Source of the DNA: Allodiplogaster sudhausi
Lineage: Eukaryota > Nematoda > Chromadorea > Rhabditida > Diplogasteridae
Assembly: GCA_945643635.1 (NCBI GenBank)
Contig: CALZFC010000057.1
Span: 463,501 to 527,500 of the forward strand
DNA: 64,000 nucleotides
Reading direction: 5' to 3'
The position numbers were made by a program, and so were the translations under genes. Shown in pieces: positions 1 to 12,725 of this stretch (its first letter is position 1; the number at the start of each line of letters is the position of its first letter). Under the pieces are notes generated by a model. That model was not told the DNA's origin. It saw only the letters and a list, made by a program, of their open reading frames with translations, and did not search any database.

Positions 1-24
1 AAGAGTTAAGCTTTGGCGAATCCG

Positions 25-44
25 TTTTTTTCTATCTATCTCTG

Positions 45-78
<34 letters not shown>

Positions 79-900
79 TTTCTTTTTTGCTCTCATAATC
101 ATCCTGCCACTCATAATCGCTCTTTTTCGTCTTGAGCTCTCGATCTCTAGCTCTCTCTCTCTCACTCTCTCTCTCTCTCTCTTTCTCTCTCTGCAGTCTC
201 TCTCTCTCTCAAATCAAGCAAGCACAAAAACTTCCAGCAGAGACACGATTGCTCATTTCACCGAGAGGGAGAAAAAAAAACCATATTTAGATAGCTCCTT
301 CCATCTCTGTCTCTCACTTTAATTTCGCATGTTTTTCTCTTCTCTCTCTCTCTCTCTCCCTCTCGATCTCTCTCTCTCTCCGTCTCCGACAGAATAGTTG
401 TAGCTTATGCCCCGTTGCAACTACTCTTGTTTATTTATTTTGCTTATTCACATATGATTCGCATGAAAAGGTTGTTTTCCTTTTCTCTCTATCTCTCTCG
501 CCTCTCTATCTCTCTCTCGCTCTCTTTCTTTCTCATTTCTCTCTGTCTCTCTCTACTCTCTCACTCTCTTCCTCACTCACTTCAGAATTTTGAAATTAGT
601 ATGATTGCTCGGTGACTTTTCTAAAAGGTAATTAATTGTTGTTCGCGAAGCGGTGGCAATTGGAGATTAGTGATAACTGAGCGAACATTCAGCTTCGACT
701 TATGCACAACAAGAACGAGACACCAGCAGATAATGAGCAAAAGAGCAGAAGGTCTAATTCCCTCTCTGACTCGCTTCCTCTCTAGCTTTCTCTTTCTCGC
801 CTTTCTCTCTCTCATTCACAAACTCCCTCTCTCTCTCTCTTCTTCTTCTTCTCTCTCTACCTCTTTGTCTCTCTCTCTCTCTTTCTGCCTTTCAATATTC
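25..900. repeat. CT microsatellite field at left edge
   Basis: Long runs of CT dinucleotides broken by short unique stretches (main blocks 40-90, 150-215, 335-390, 485-570, 780-890). Apparent open frames here are low-complexity Ser/Leu-rich readings and are not genes. No splice-supported coding exon was seen. Confidence 0.9.
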
Positions 901-1010
901 TCTGACACGTTGAGCAATGAGCGTTCACACAGACGCATACTTCATTAGCGCAAGGGCAGAAGGAGAGTTCGCGGAGGACCAAGGAGATGTCAACGTTCAG
1001 AAAGCACATA

Positions 1011-1265
1011 CACACAGAAAACGATGTGACACGGGATGTCACAATTTGATGTCACAATAATGTACCGATTTTACTTCGGTACATATGTGTTCCACCCCAT
1101 GTCACAATTTATGTTCCAAAAAATTGTGACCTCCAGTGAAACAGAAATGTGACGCGCCATGTCACAATTTTCGAGCGGTGGAGGGCAGCGTATCCCAGCA
1201 AAAATGTGACATTGCATGTCACAATTAGGCGGCAGCACATAAATTGTGACATGCTCCCACCGTTA
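1011..1265. repeat. Left subterminal repeat array of element 1
   Basis: About ten GTGAC/GTCAC cores occur in 250 bp, many as ATGTCACAATT or AAATGTGACAT, in both orientations. A small hairpin, GTACCGA...TCGGTAC, lies near 1,060-1,081. In plant Spm such arrays bind the TNPA protein; a similar role here is inference. Confidence 0.8.
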
Positions 1266-1786
1266 GCTCCGCCCCTTTTGCTCTCCCTCCCCCTTCATCC
1301 ATTCTTCGAATTAGTGATTCATTTACTATTATGCATGCCACTGGCATTTAATAACAAGAAGAATTATTCATTAAGTTAGTGAGACCTTCAAAAGATTACA
1401 GTAACAACTCAACACATTCACAAGGAAACAGTAACAACTAACACACTTACAAGATAACCGCGCCGAGTTAAATGAATTTGGGCTACTTAATCATGATAAA
1501 ATTGAGTTACTGGTCATAAAACGACAAGAATTAATACATTCTGTAAAGACTGTTTTTCTTAGAAGGATATGTCTATGTTACCAGTTACTTTCTGAATGAA
1601 TCTTGGAAATAAAAATTCGATAGTTCTAAAATGAAAGAAACGTATAGCATGAAAGCAAGTTAAAAAATGAAACAATCTTTTACTAAGATGAAAGAATGTT
1701 CTCAAGTGAAATAAACTCAAGTAAAAGAAAATTTTCAGATGTAAGAGTCAACAAAAAAATGTGATCTAATGAGATCAGACTGGCCT

Positions 1787-4773
1787 CTATTCGGCCATAA
1801 TGGCCTCCAACTTGCGGTAGATGAGCCCTGCATCTCTTGACATGGGCTCCGGAATGCCGAGCAGATTCGCAAGAAGGGACAGCTCTTGTTTCACTTCGTG
1901 TGGGTACTCGAGGTCGAACAACCAGAAGCAAGCGAGGTAGGAGAGAAGCGCATGGGCAAGGTCTCCAGAAACCTGCAGCATGCGTATTATAAAGCAGGTA
2001 AAAAATAAATAAAAAAGCTATGAGTATAAGAATTTTTTTTAATTTGTTAAAATTAAATTTTTTTAATTTGTTAAAATTACATTTCAACTTTTTTTTTAAA
2101 CAAAACATGACTGACGGTTACATCGACTCCCTCAAGAGCGATGATGAACTTGGCAGAGACATCACCGTATGCGACTATCACCGGCTGCCGGATGCCCTCA
2201 TTCTTGAGTTGATCAAGAGCCGACGACGCAGAATGATGTGCCTAAGCAGCATAGTTTACACTCCTCTCGCTGTATCGTCTCTCTTTCTCGCTCCTTTTCA
2301 CTCACAAGATAAGAAAAAGGCAACAGGAAACTAATGTCACTTAACTTATAAGCAATAGGTAGATATTGATTGGGAATTTGAATTGTAATAAATAACGGAC
2401 CAGGAAGCGATTGTAGACGAACTTGACACGAGATGGCTTCTTCTTTTTGTCTGTATGCTCGAACAGTGCCAGCATGTTGAGTAAGAACTCGAATGTAGCG
2501 AAATCTGAGGCATACAATTATTCTCTTTTTAACAGTTCGATGAATAGTTTGGAAATACAATTGAACCTGGGTTACAAAGATAAATACTTAGTACACATGG
2601 ATGCATTTTTTTCGATAACTCAAAACTTTATAAGGTTGAGAATACCGAACCATTTGTTCCAGGCGGGAAGGCGTTCGCTTCAACAAGAGATCTTCTCTTC
2701 GCTTCGGATATTACGCGCAGGGCACGCTGAGACATTGCCGGCGCAATCTTCTCTTGCAATCTCCGTGGAAAGTCTCCCGCGGAAGCGCACTTTGACGCGA
2801 TGAAGTCATCGACAATCTGCAAGCAAATTCAAAAGTATATTTGTCTAATGTGAATTCCAAAAATTTTGTTCTAAACTCAAGCCATAGAGCAAGAAATAAC
2901 TCATGTAAGTATAGACAAATTATTTAAATGTAAAACAAAATCCGACAAATAAAAAATCACATACGTAACGGGACTGCGCGTAGAAGGAGTAACGTGTCAT
3001 TGTTGCTCGCGGAGGATTGTTCTGGCAAAAGCGTATACGACAGTTTCTAAAAAAAATTATATATCGCCATTTGTGAGAGAGCTGCTACTAGTAGTAGAAT
3101 TTTACATTTTAATCTAAAGACTCTCTTATATATGACAAAATGAAATATCTGTATAACTTTAAAGACTCGAGAGACAAAAACCTCTTCTGCTTAAGGAGTT
3201 CGAGGTGCTCGACAGAGCCGTGTATCAAGTTGTTAATTCGCTTAAACAAAAGGTTTTGTAATGCCTTTAATTTTCAAAATATAACAGTATCTTGTAGAGC
3301 TTTAACTGACATTTAAATGATCGTCAGTTTCTCTCTCCTCCTCGTTATCCGAAGAAGCAAGCCACTCTCGGCTGCCTGCTTTCTTCTTGTACTCTCTGAT
3401 GGGCTGTGATAGCAAGCTTCTTTTTCCAAGAAGAGATCTGACCCGCCTAACGCGGCATTCGACAAGTCCCTTGTGGCTGTCGATGAAGGCATCCTGAAAT
3501 GCTTTCTGTAGTTACATCAGAGAAAATTCAGGTAACTAGCAATGCGTTATCGAGTCTTTCAAATTTCATAATGATCTTCATTCAGTTAAAAACTGTTGTG
3601 TAGAAAAAAAGGTTGCTAACTATAGAACAGTTGGGGTATCCTGCGAATAGATGCGTAACGAAGCTCCGCGTCTCTTTCGGGGATGGTTTTTCTCTGCTAA
3701 AAAAGTGCGGTAAAATATCAGTTGTTCAAGAGTTGAAAACTAGCGTGTCAGCGTATGTCAGCAGAAAGTCGGCGATCCTTCTCGTAAGCAGGCAGCGGCC
3801 AACCCTGTCGTCCGAAATGTCATACGACGGGTCATCTTGTAGCCTCTTGAGGAATGGAGCTCCTTGCTTGCCAACCAATAACTTCTCAAAGCTGCATTTC
3901 AAAAGGCGCTGGTTCAGACGATGGTAGAAGGGGTCTTAAACGCATACGTTTACTTGTTTAAAAGGAAAATTAATTAGAAATCTGCTTGCGCCGAGTTTTG
4001 CTTGCATACTAAAGGATACAACAGACAAAAGTGCAGTTTACTAAACAGAAATTTAAAGGCCTGCCTGTGTACATCGTCCGATCTGGAACTGCCGAGGGAG
4101 TTCTGACCAACGGTGACTCCGAGCGAACTTGAGGTGTCGAGGGATGAGAAATCGCTAAGTAAATTAAATGAATTACTAGCTGCGCTTACAATCTGAGTAT
4201 GATTTACCTCCAAGCTCTTCAAGATCGCGATCTTTGTCGACTTCTCTCTCACAAGGGTTAGCATCTTCAACATCAACTGAAAATTCATGAATCTAAGATA
4301 TGAGCATTCATTTTAGTATAACCTTGCTCCGCTCGAGTATCATCAGGAAAAACTGCGTTTTTCTCCCACGAGAGCGCAGTCGGATTGGTTGGCGAAAGGG
4401 ACTCATTTTTTGCCAGGAATGTGGAAGAAATCGAGAGGGATAGCTCCTGGCTGTTCATCGTAGTCGAAGTTGCCGGACTCTGAGAAGTGATCCACGTAAA
4501 AATATACTCATTTAGAGAGATAGGCAATCGGTAAACCTCGAGTAAGCTTCCTGTTGCTATGTAATGTGCGTGTGGCGCCGCAACAACTTGAGAGGGGTGA
4601 ACGTCTATCATACGCTGAGGAGTGTTGAGCTGCAGCCTGACATTTGTCAGAGGGGAGCCAGTCCGTGTACTCACATATTGCTTGACTTGTGCAATGGTCT
4701 CGAAGTAGCAGTCCTCTTCGCCCAAACACTCGGGCTCAGGAGCACCCGCTTCCAACAGAATGGTTAGACGCAT
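1787..4773 (-). CDS. Transposon-encoded partner protein B1, unknown family
   Basis: Multi-exon minus-strand gene directly downstream of the transposase gene in element 1. The start at 4773 opens an N-terminal block of about 75 residues (MRLTILLEAG...TNVRLQLNTPQ) that resembles a ubiquitin-like or PB1-type fold by pattern only. Later exon blocks, each with a counterpart in the second element, lie near 3,610-3,930 (LLVGK...DDPSYDIS), 3,350-3,490 (GKRSLLSQPIREYKKK), 3,180-3,245, 2,630-2,822 (IVDDF), 2,400-2,510 (FEFLLNML), 2,110-2,220 (QPVIVAYGD) and 1,787-1,981 (LFDLEYP...SRDAG). The stop is at 1,787. I do not recognise the family. Conservation of order and spacing with the second element suggests a true transposon protein, perhaps a subterminal-repeat binder like TNPA. 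Exact splice sites between blocks were not all resolved. Confidence 0.7.
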
Positions 4774-4924
4774 TGGGTCTAACGCTAAAGATCACACTAA
4801 CTAGGAAATAAATCATGCAAATGATCACATATTCGTGAGCCGTCGTAAATAACGGGATAAATTGAAATATTGATCTTCAGATCAAAGTATTTGTTTATTG
4901 CTAAGAGAAAATAACGAAAATATT

Positions 4925-7900
4925 CTAGCAGTGGCAGAGGGCGTGTCTTGGCATGAAAGCGGTCTCATTTCCCTCGGGGTAGCCGTCAAGAGGCAGTGGA
5001 TCAAAAAGTTCCTTGAAAAAGACAGTTGTGATCGCTCCAGATGCGGTGAAGAAGCAACATTGTCTGCTGTCATCAAATCGAGCGGGATGTCCGATCTTTG
5101 CAACGATCTTCCATGTTTGTTCCGTGAATGCGAAGCAATCGATCTGGGCAGGAACAAAGCTGCTACTCTTGTTCAGCAAAACGATGTCTCCCGACTTGTA
5201 GAGTGTCCCGTGATGCTGGAGTAGGAGAGTGCACTTCACCCGTCGTTCCTTCAGAACTGCCCGTGCGAGCGCTGACACTTGATGTTGCTCGATTCCTTTT
5301 CCGGGAACGAATTCCACCTCCTTCTGAAGACGTAGTGCCCAAAGAGTGCGCTGGATGTGAGTTGCGAACGTGCACGGCAGACACGTGAAGTTCCTTGTAA
5401 TGTAGGACCGTCGCTTGACGTACGCATTCAGTTGCTCGAATTGCAGAGTACTCAGTTGTCCAACTGGCCCTAGAGAACGAATCGCAGCTGCATAGTGCAG
5501 CAACGCGTGCGTCTTGTAGATGGGCCTGGACGAATGGGCTGCAGCTGCGCGAGAGGGCGGAATGTCCAGAGGGACAACTCGCCAAGCAAGAGACACGTAT
5601 TCCTCGGCCGTAGAACGTACCAAATCAATGTCGCCAGATGTCAACTCGAATGAGCAGAGAAGGCGACTCAACTCGGAAAAGCGCTGGAACAGAAGCCGGA
5701 TCTCAGGTTCCGCAACCATTACGTCCAACGGGAAGAGAAATGGGACGAGCCGAATGAGAAATGCTGTGTCGGCTGCCTTTTGCCCGGACACAGGGTCACC
5801 TTGCGAAACATCGGCCGGGATTGGGTTGATTGTGCAGCTGCTGTCGACTCGCCCAGTAGCAAAGGCACATAACTTATCGTTGATATCCTTGAGCGGAAGT
5901 CCATTCCGAATGATGGCCCGAATGACCACTCCTAGAAGACGGCAGCTCTCGCCCTCGTACAAGTCGTGGGCGATATCACAGTAGGCATCCTCCGACACGT
6001 GGTATCCCGTAATGCCGTTGAGTGGCGAATTTTTTATTTTAGCATTTTGACACTTACTTCCATTTATGTAGACACGAAGCATGCCGTCTCAGTCCGGAAA
6101 AAGTGAAGAACATCATGGTTTGAGAGTGGATAGACGACGCCTTTCGTAGACCACTTCCAGGGCAAACGTCATCGAGGTATACCACAATCGGAAGTAGTGG
6201 TTTCTTCGTTCTGGAGGTAGCGTCACGAAACCGTTGCCCGTCCAGTGGAGACAGGAAATTCCCCCTTCCGAATGGCTCCATTTCTAACACCTGAAAAGCA
6301 TACAGATTCTATATACTTCAATGTAACACAAAATAGCGATAAACCTGTTGAAATTCCACGTTCCGAAAGGCCGCTTCTATCGAATCCTTCAGTGGGACAA
6401 TGTAGAACTTGCACGGTCGATCGACACGACTCTGCTTCCCATCCAAGTCGCGTACGGGGACAGTCATCGTCCCCATTTGTCGAGGCAAAGGTTCAATGTA
6501 GTCCTGTTCTTGTCGAAGCGCAGCCTTCCTTCTGTATGATGTAGCAACGGTGTTCAGTGTCGCCATAAACTGATCGAAATGGGAGTCGTTCATGGCTCGA
6601 ACGTTCTTAGCGATACGGCGAATCAGATCCACCATTTTATCCGTTTCCGACTCTGTTATTCCAATTCGGCTTGTGGAGGTGAGGATCTCGGCTCTAATCG
6701 TTTCGCAGAAGTTGGTCGAATCATCAGCTTCGAGCGCTTCCGAGTCGTCATTCTCATCGTCCTCCTCCTCCAGCTCAGTTGCAGATATGTCGCCGTCCAA
6801 CTCCTCAACATCCTCTTGAAGAGACGAGGCATCCATGTTGCCATTGTCAGCAACATCCACATCCATTGCACCATCGCTATCGCTGCTGTCGGAATAAAGA
6901 CCCCTCATCAGAGCAGGATCTGAAGAGAAGACTTGCGATGTTCAATAGTGAGGTACTGTTATTACTTGTTTAAATTACTACTCACGTTGTTGGCTCAAGT
7001 GAACCCGCCATGCTTGAAATCGTCCGAACTCAGATGAGCAAAAGCGGCAGTGATATTGATTTTCTCCAAGGTGTGACTGTTGACAATGCCGTTTTAAGTG
7101 GGCCAATGTAGGAAGCTCCTCCTCGCAGACGTCCGCTGGACAACGCATCGTTAAGATTCTAAACTGTAATTTGTTGTTTTCCTTTTTCATTAGATATTAA
7201 CATTCAATGTTATCTTTCTATGTGCTCTTTCTTTCTATAGTTCTTGCAGCCTTGTATTCCTTTTTTCGTCTAAAACTTTCTTCCATAACTATATTGTTTT
7301 CTCTTAATAATGAATTTTTTTTCTGTATGAATATTCTTAAGCATATAACATGCTTAACAAATATTGGATATTGTAACGTAATTAAAAACCAACTTTGTAA
7401 CAGAAAAATACAAATCACACGTTTGCATTTGTGCAATTCGTTAATTCTCAATTCGTTGTAACCAGTGGGTTGTGTTACAGTAGTTCATAGTAAACAAAAG
7501 AGTTGCCCAGAAAAAAATACTTTGTAAAAACTTTCAAATAACACTCTTACAATGGAGCGATTCGCTTATTTTCAATCAGTTGTAACTACTGGTTGGGTTA
7601 CGGTAGTTTATAGTAAACATAAAGGTGCCCAGAAAAATCCACTCAAAAAACTTACTCTTTTGAATAGGAACGCAATCGCTTATTCTCAATTACTTCAAGG
7701 AATTTACTTGCACAGACACATACAGAACAGATTGGGATACGGTACCTTTAAGAAATTAAACTTGTCCAGAAATTTATCACTTTCCATTTAAAATAAATCA
7801 TTGGTACGGATTCGCGAATTAATTCGCTCAAATTTCGTAAGGTTACGGTTCTGGGCAACTCTCCTGAAAATCAAGAACAGTTTCCCAGAAATGGGAGAAA

Positions 7901-9690
7901 ATAAATACCTTTGAATATAATTTAAAAGTCAAAAGATATAAGCTTACATTCTCTAAACTTAGCGTAACTTCGCTAATCAATAGCAACTACAGCTTCGATA
8001 ATTGTAATTGTAAGTCACATAAAGCACTTACAAAAGCATCTCAAGGTTTCAAGTAACTTTTCACTTGCACCAACAGTATTCCAATACTCGATAAGTTTAA
8101 GGACGAGAGTACGGTATGTTAAATATTTAAAAAAAATAAGTTAAATCATATCCCACCTTGCTGCAAATGTCGCACCGGAACGGCTTCCGATCAGTGTGGT
8201 TGACGGCGTGTTGTTGGAGACCTGGAAAAAACTTACATTTGGAAATATTTCAGTTCAGAATATACAATGGTAATCCTGTATAAAATGTTGAGCAAAAAAG
8301 AAGCATTAATTATTCGTCGTACCAAAATTTATTTTCTTTTTTTAAAATATACACATCGAGTTGGGTTACGGTACTTCTTAGAAAAGAAAAGAAAGAAACA
8401 AGAAAAGAACAGTTTCGCTTATTTTAAATAAGTTATACAGAGCTGGTTTGATTACGGTTTTTTTTCTGGAAAACAAAAGAAACTTGCCCAGAAATTGAAT
8501 TAACTACATAACCGATAGGGTATAAAAAGGTATTGTCGATTTCACAGAATAATTCCTAATTTTGGGCATCATCCTGAGGGACAGATGGGCAGAAACAGCT
8601 AACAAACCTTGCTAATATTTAGGATCATCGACAGTGGCTTCTATTCCCTGATAATAACAACTACAAATTTCTAACCACGTTACCCTAGAATTGAAGACTA
8701 GACAATGTATATAAACATAACGAACCTTCGCAAGTCTGCGGCAGCTTCAGATGGCAGAAGCGCGGTCTGCGCGGAGATGCGATGTCTTCCAGCTCCGGTA
8801 GGAAGTCAGGGGAAGAGTGCGTACCGATTTTCTAAACAACGCATTATTTATATTTAAAATCTTTTGAATTGTATTATCCTGCTTTCAAAGTTAAGAAAAA
8901 TAATAAACGTGGAATAGGTAATAACAAATGAACAAGGAAAAAAAATGTTCGGAACAAACTTTTCAATGTGTGGGAAAATGAGTTTTTTGTACTCTTAAAG
9001 AACAATAAACGAACGAAACTTATTTAAAAGTCAAAGTTGTTAGACGAGTCTGAAAAGTTATCGTACCTGGACAAAAATGCAGCAGCTTAAGCGTTGAAGC
9101 TGCGCGGTGCGCGGTTGTTGGGTGGATTGGGCAAGAGAAATACTGAAAATATAAAATTGCTGAAATAAGTATACGAATTTCAACATGAAATATAAACGAT
9201 AGTTAATGTACCAATAAAGAGAAAACACATTAAATATTTAAATTCGTTGGGAAGAATGGCAGCATCAATTAACAGATGTATCAACTTATGAAGAAAAGAA
9301 TTAAAAGCAAACCACGCTCGGATGTCGAAAGAATTTGATCTTGCTGCGCGCGCCGACACGCTGTCTAGTTCCAGCAATCGCAGACAAGAAGGGCTAGCCT
9401 GATAATAAAAGAACAACGTTGCATATTCAGCATATTTAATAATGTTAATTTTATCACTCATTCGTGAGAAAAGAAGACAAAAGTGCTAACAATAAGGGAA
9501 TAAAAACTGCAATAGAAACTTGCAAGAATAACCATTAACAAATCAGCTTTTTCATATCAATAGCGGGATGAATGAGTTAAACTTTTCAATTACTTACTAT
9601 TAGAAGTTGAGTCTCCAGTTGTTGATCGAGAGCACAAAGAGCAGCTTGGCTAACTACGCGGCCCGGGGACTCTCGCTTTCTAACTGAAAC
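4925..9690 (-). CDS. tnp2/CACTA-like transposase A1, internally deleted
   Basis: Minus-strand multi-exon gene. The best-supported parts are: a C2H2-type exon at 8,157-8,222 (HTDRKPFRCDIC); two further fingers at 6,982-7,150 (CPADVC...H, CRFC); an acidic Asp/Glu-rich region and conserved block at 6,343-6,921 (YIEPLPRQMGTMTVPVRD, CKFYIVPLKDS); the catalytic-type block LLPIVVYLDD at 6,085-6,290; and a long last exon 4,925 to about 6,040 containing HDLYEG, ending at the stop 4,925. Candidate 5' exons with Arg/Ser-rich text lie at 8,725-8,830, 9,065-9,135, 9,315-9,395 and 9,605-9,690; they are tentative. Compared with the second element, about 550 bp encoding the GDNL and HPCRHC region is missing between KWK (6,055) and SPLNG (6,040). 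An intron donor is left behind without its acceptor. The protein is therefore expected to be inactive as a transposase. Confidence 0.7.
7437..8500. repeat. Degenerate ~110-125-bp tandem units in element 1
   Basis: Units containing CAATTCGTTGTAAC / CAATCAGTTGTAAC, then GGTTACGGTAGTT and GCCCAGAAA, recur at 7,449, 7,573 and 7,684, with weaker copies to 7,860 and at 8,350-8,500. They lie within the 5' part and introns of the transposase gene. Function unknown. Confidence 0.6.
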
Positions 9691-9875
9691 AAAAGAGCAG
9701 AATCGCTACGCTTACACGTTATAAATGTCATATCAAAAAGCGATTCAATATTACAAACATGAAATAAAAAAAGGATAAGTTTTAAGTGTTTGTTAACCCG
9801 AGATTTTCTTCCGAAAATTAAACGTTCCGTTCAAATGATGATTCCGAATATTTTTTTAAACATGGTCGAAAGTGG

Positions 9876-10035
9876 TACAATGTCACATTTTCTGTTCTCG
9901 CATCGCCTCGTCCCTCCTTGCCACCAAAATGTGACATCCGTTGTCACAATTCTCTTCGGCGGCCGCTTGCGTGTCACATTTTTGGTCACAATTTTGGATG
10001 GAACATTAATTGTGCGTCACATTTTTTTCTGTGTG
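9876..10035. repeat. Right subterminal repeat array of element 1
   Basis: Six GTCAC/GTGAC cores (for example AATGTCACATTTT, AAAATGTGACAT, GCGTCACATTTTTTT) run up to the terminal CTGTGTG. The motif is the same as at the left end. Confidence 0.8.
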
Positions 10036-10072
10036 TAGAGAGAGAGAAATAGAGAGAGAGAGAGAGCAAAAA

Positions 10073-10107
<35 letters not shown>

Positions 10108-10470
10108 ATGAGAGATCGAAAGGAGAGGGTGAGATAAAGTTAGAGAAGAAAAAAAATTGAACTCGATCGAGGGCATCATACATACATATGTACATATCTT
10201 CAGGCGCCAATTATCATGCCATTCATAGAGACGTTCATAGCGGATAAAATTTTATAAAACAAGAACTAAGAATAATGCGGTGGCAGGTATTCCTAGCCAT
10301 ATGCTCATTGGTCATTCATTACTCTTCGTTCAGGGTAGATATATTCAAGGAGGGCATGGCATCTTTGAGAGAGAAGGAAAAGAAGAAACAACACGAGACT
10401 AATGCACAGGTAGAATTCTCCGGAAGTGGAAAGCAGTGCTGTGCCGTGGGCGTATTTGGAAGAGTGGAAC

Positions 10471-10514
<44 letters not shown>

Positions 10515-10569
10515 GAGAGAGATAGAGAGAGAGAGTGATAGAGCGAGTGAAAGTGAGAAAAAGGAGAGG

Positions 10570-10615
<46 letters not shown>

Positions 10616-10829
10616 GATAGAGTGGGAGGGAGGGAAAGAAAGACAGAGACACAAACAAAATGATAGTGTAGAAGCAGAAAATTTATAGCCGATTGATAGT
10701 ATAACATGGAAAGGCCAATGTAGATACATCAAAAATGGAACTTCATACTAAAGTATAAAGCGGCATGACAATAAGCGAGAGAGGATAAAGCACGAAATAG
10801 GAGGGAGAGATGAAGAGAGACAAAGATAG

Positions 10830-10871
<42 letters not shown>

Positions 10872-10876
10872 TGAGG

Positions 10877-10917
<41 letters not shown>

Positions 10918-10922
10918 TGAGG

Positions 10923-10977
<55 letters not shown>

Positions 10978-11624
10978 AAAGTGAGACTGTGCAGGCTTTC
11001 GAGAACAAGCAAAACTTGAAGGCATCAGAGATTATTGGGCATGTGAGATGGATAAGAGAAGCTGTCAAGGGACCTAATAAGGAAGAGAGGGAGAATGAGT
11101 GACAGAGCAAGCGTGAGCAAGTGAGAGAGAGAGCGAGAGAGAGAAATAGAGAGAGGGAGAGAGGAGAGAGAGAGCGAGAGAGCGAGAGAGAGAGAAATAT
11201 AGAGAGGGAGAGGAGAGAGGGAGGAGAGAGAGAGCTCACACTACTTTCTTTCTTTCTTTCAAGGAAGCGAGAAGCAATATAAAACATTGCCGCCTTTTTA
11301 ATTTAGGAAGCCATATACTATATTTCACGTTTTAAGTCGACAATATCCCATGTTGACCTTTCCTGCTCTTCCTCGCTCTCTCTTTCTCTCACTCTCTCTC
11401 TCTCTCTCTCTTTCTCTTACGCTATTTCTCCATCTCTCTCTTCTTCAGAGCGAACGAGGGAGAAAGAGAGAGAATTAGGGGAAAGAGTGTTAGTAGAGAA
11501 TCAGGCAAAAAAAAGTTTGTGCCCCGGACATGTGAGCATAAGCATGAATGAAGGTACATACATTTGTTCTGGCCTTCTCTCTATCTCCTTTTCTCTTTCT
11601 CTCTTGCTCTCTCTCTACTCTCTT

Positions 11625-11661
<37 letters not shown>

Positions 11662-11916
11662 GTCTCTCTCTCTTTTCATTCTCTCTCTCTCTCATTTTAT
11701 CTCCATCCCAGACTGAATTCCGGCTGCAGCAGACGAAGAGTAAACATTTGACACCTAACATCGAGAATCGCCCGTGGGCGAGGGCTCTAAAAGCACGCAC
11801 AAAGAATGGCTATTCATTGACCACTAGATGGCAGCTTAATGAGAGAGAGAGGGAGAGAGAGAGTGAGAGACAGGGAGAGAGAAAGAGACAGAGCCCGAGA
11901 GAGAAGAGAGGGAAAC

Positions 11917-11958
<42 letters not shown>

Positions 11959-11989
11959 GAAAGAGAGAGAAAGGGAGAGAGAAAGCGTG

Positions 11990-12042
<53 letters not shown>

Positions 12043-12522
12043 GCCGTGGTCAGGAAAAAATTCTCCGAGTTTGGCACGCATCCTATTGGAGATTTTAGAT
12101 TTGAAGAGGGGGCTGTGACTCTGTGCCCGGAAGAAGCATTAATTCCTTTTCTCTCTTTCTATCGCTCGCTCTCTCGCGCTCTCTCTCTCCCTCTCTTTCT
12201 CTCACACTTTCTCTCTCTTTCTCTATCTCGCTCTCTCTTTCTCTCTTTCTCTCTCTCTTTCTCTCTCTCGTTTCTCCTAACTTCCCATGTCTGCCGAATA
12301 TGCAAATGAAACGAACATGAGTGATGACCAAAAAAAATTCTGCGGAAAGATTATGCATCTGGAGTAGAAAAAGAGATAAGATTATGAGAAATGGGGGGAA
12401 AAGATGGAACCAGTGGGTACGGAGAGAGAGAGAGAGACAGACAGAGAGACAGAGAAAGACAGAGAGAAAGAAAGACAGAGAGACAGAAGGACAGAGAGAG
12501 AGGGAGAGAGTGAGAGAGAGAA

Positions 12523-12553
<31 letters not shown>

Positions 12554-12725
12554 GAGACAGAGAAAGACGGAGAGAAAGAGAGACAAAGAGACAGAAGGAC
12601 AGAGAGAGAGGGAGAGAGTGAGAGAGAGAAAGAGAGAAAGAGACAGAGAGAGACAGAGAGACAGACAGAGAGAGAGAGACAGAAGGACAGAGAGAGGGAG
12701 AGAGTGAGCGAGATGCTTTGACGAG
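10036..12725. repeat. GA/CT microsatellite field
   Basis: Dense (GA)n tracts at 10,036-10,115, 10,470-10,620, 10,830-10,975, 11,120-11,235, 11,835-12,040 and 12,420-12,710, with CT tracts at 11,375-11,425, 11,575-11,700 and 12,150-12,280. Between 12,420 and 12,710 a GACAGAC/GAAAGAC higher-order unit of about 120 bp is repeated. No supported coding exon; the Ser/Leu and Arg/Glu readings are repeat artefacts. Confidence 0.9.

Larger units (their letters stand above)
1011..10035. mobile_element. CACTA-like DNA transposon, element 1 (9,025 bp)
   Basis: The left end reads CACACAGAAAACGATGTGAC. The reverse complement of the right end reads CACACAGAAAAAAATGTGAC, so 18 of 20 terminal bases match. 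The dinucleotide TA sits directly outside each end (1009-1010 and 10036-10037), consistent with a 2-bp target duplication. Subterminal regions 1,025-1,250 and 9,890-10,020 are packed with ATGTGAC/GTCACAT motifs in both orientations, as expected of CACTA (EnSpm) elements. Inside are two minus-strand genes, a tnp2-like transposase (4,925 to about 9,690) and a partner (1,787-4,773). The termini begin CACAC rather than CACTA. Assignment to CACTA/CMC rests on the transposase motifs, the subterminal architecture and the short target duplication. Confidence 0.85.

Noticed and set aside
10305..11287. Long Ser/Leu- and Arg/Glu-rich open frames
   Set aside because: They are translations of (CT)n/(GA)n microsatellites, open in several frames on both strands, with no splice or domain support.
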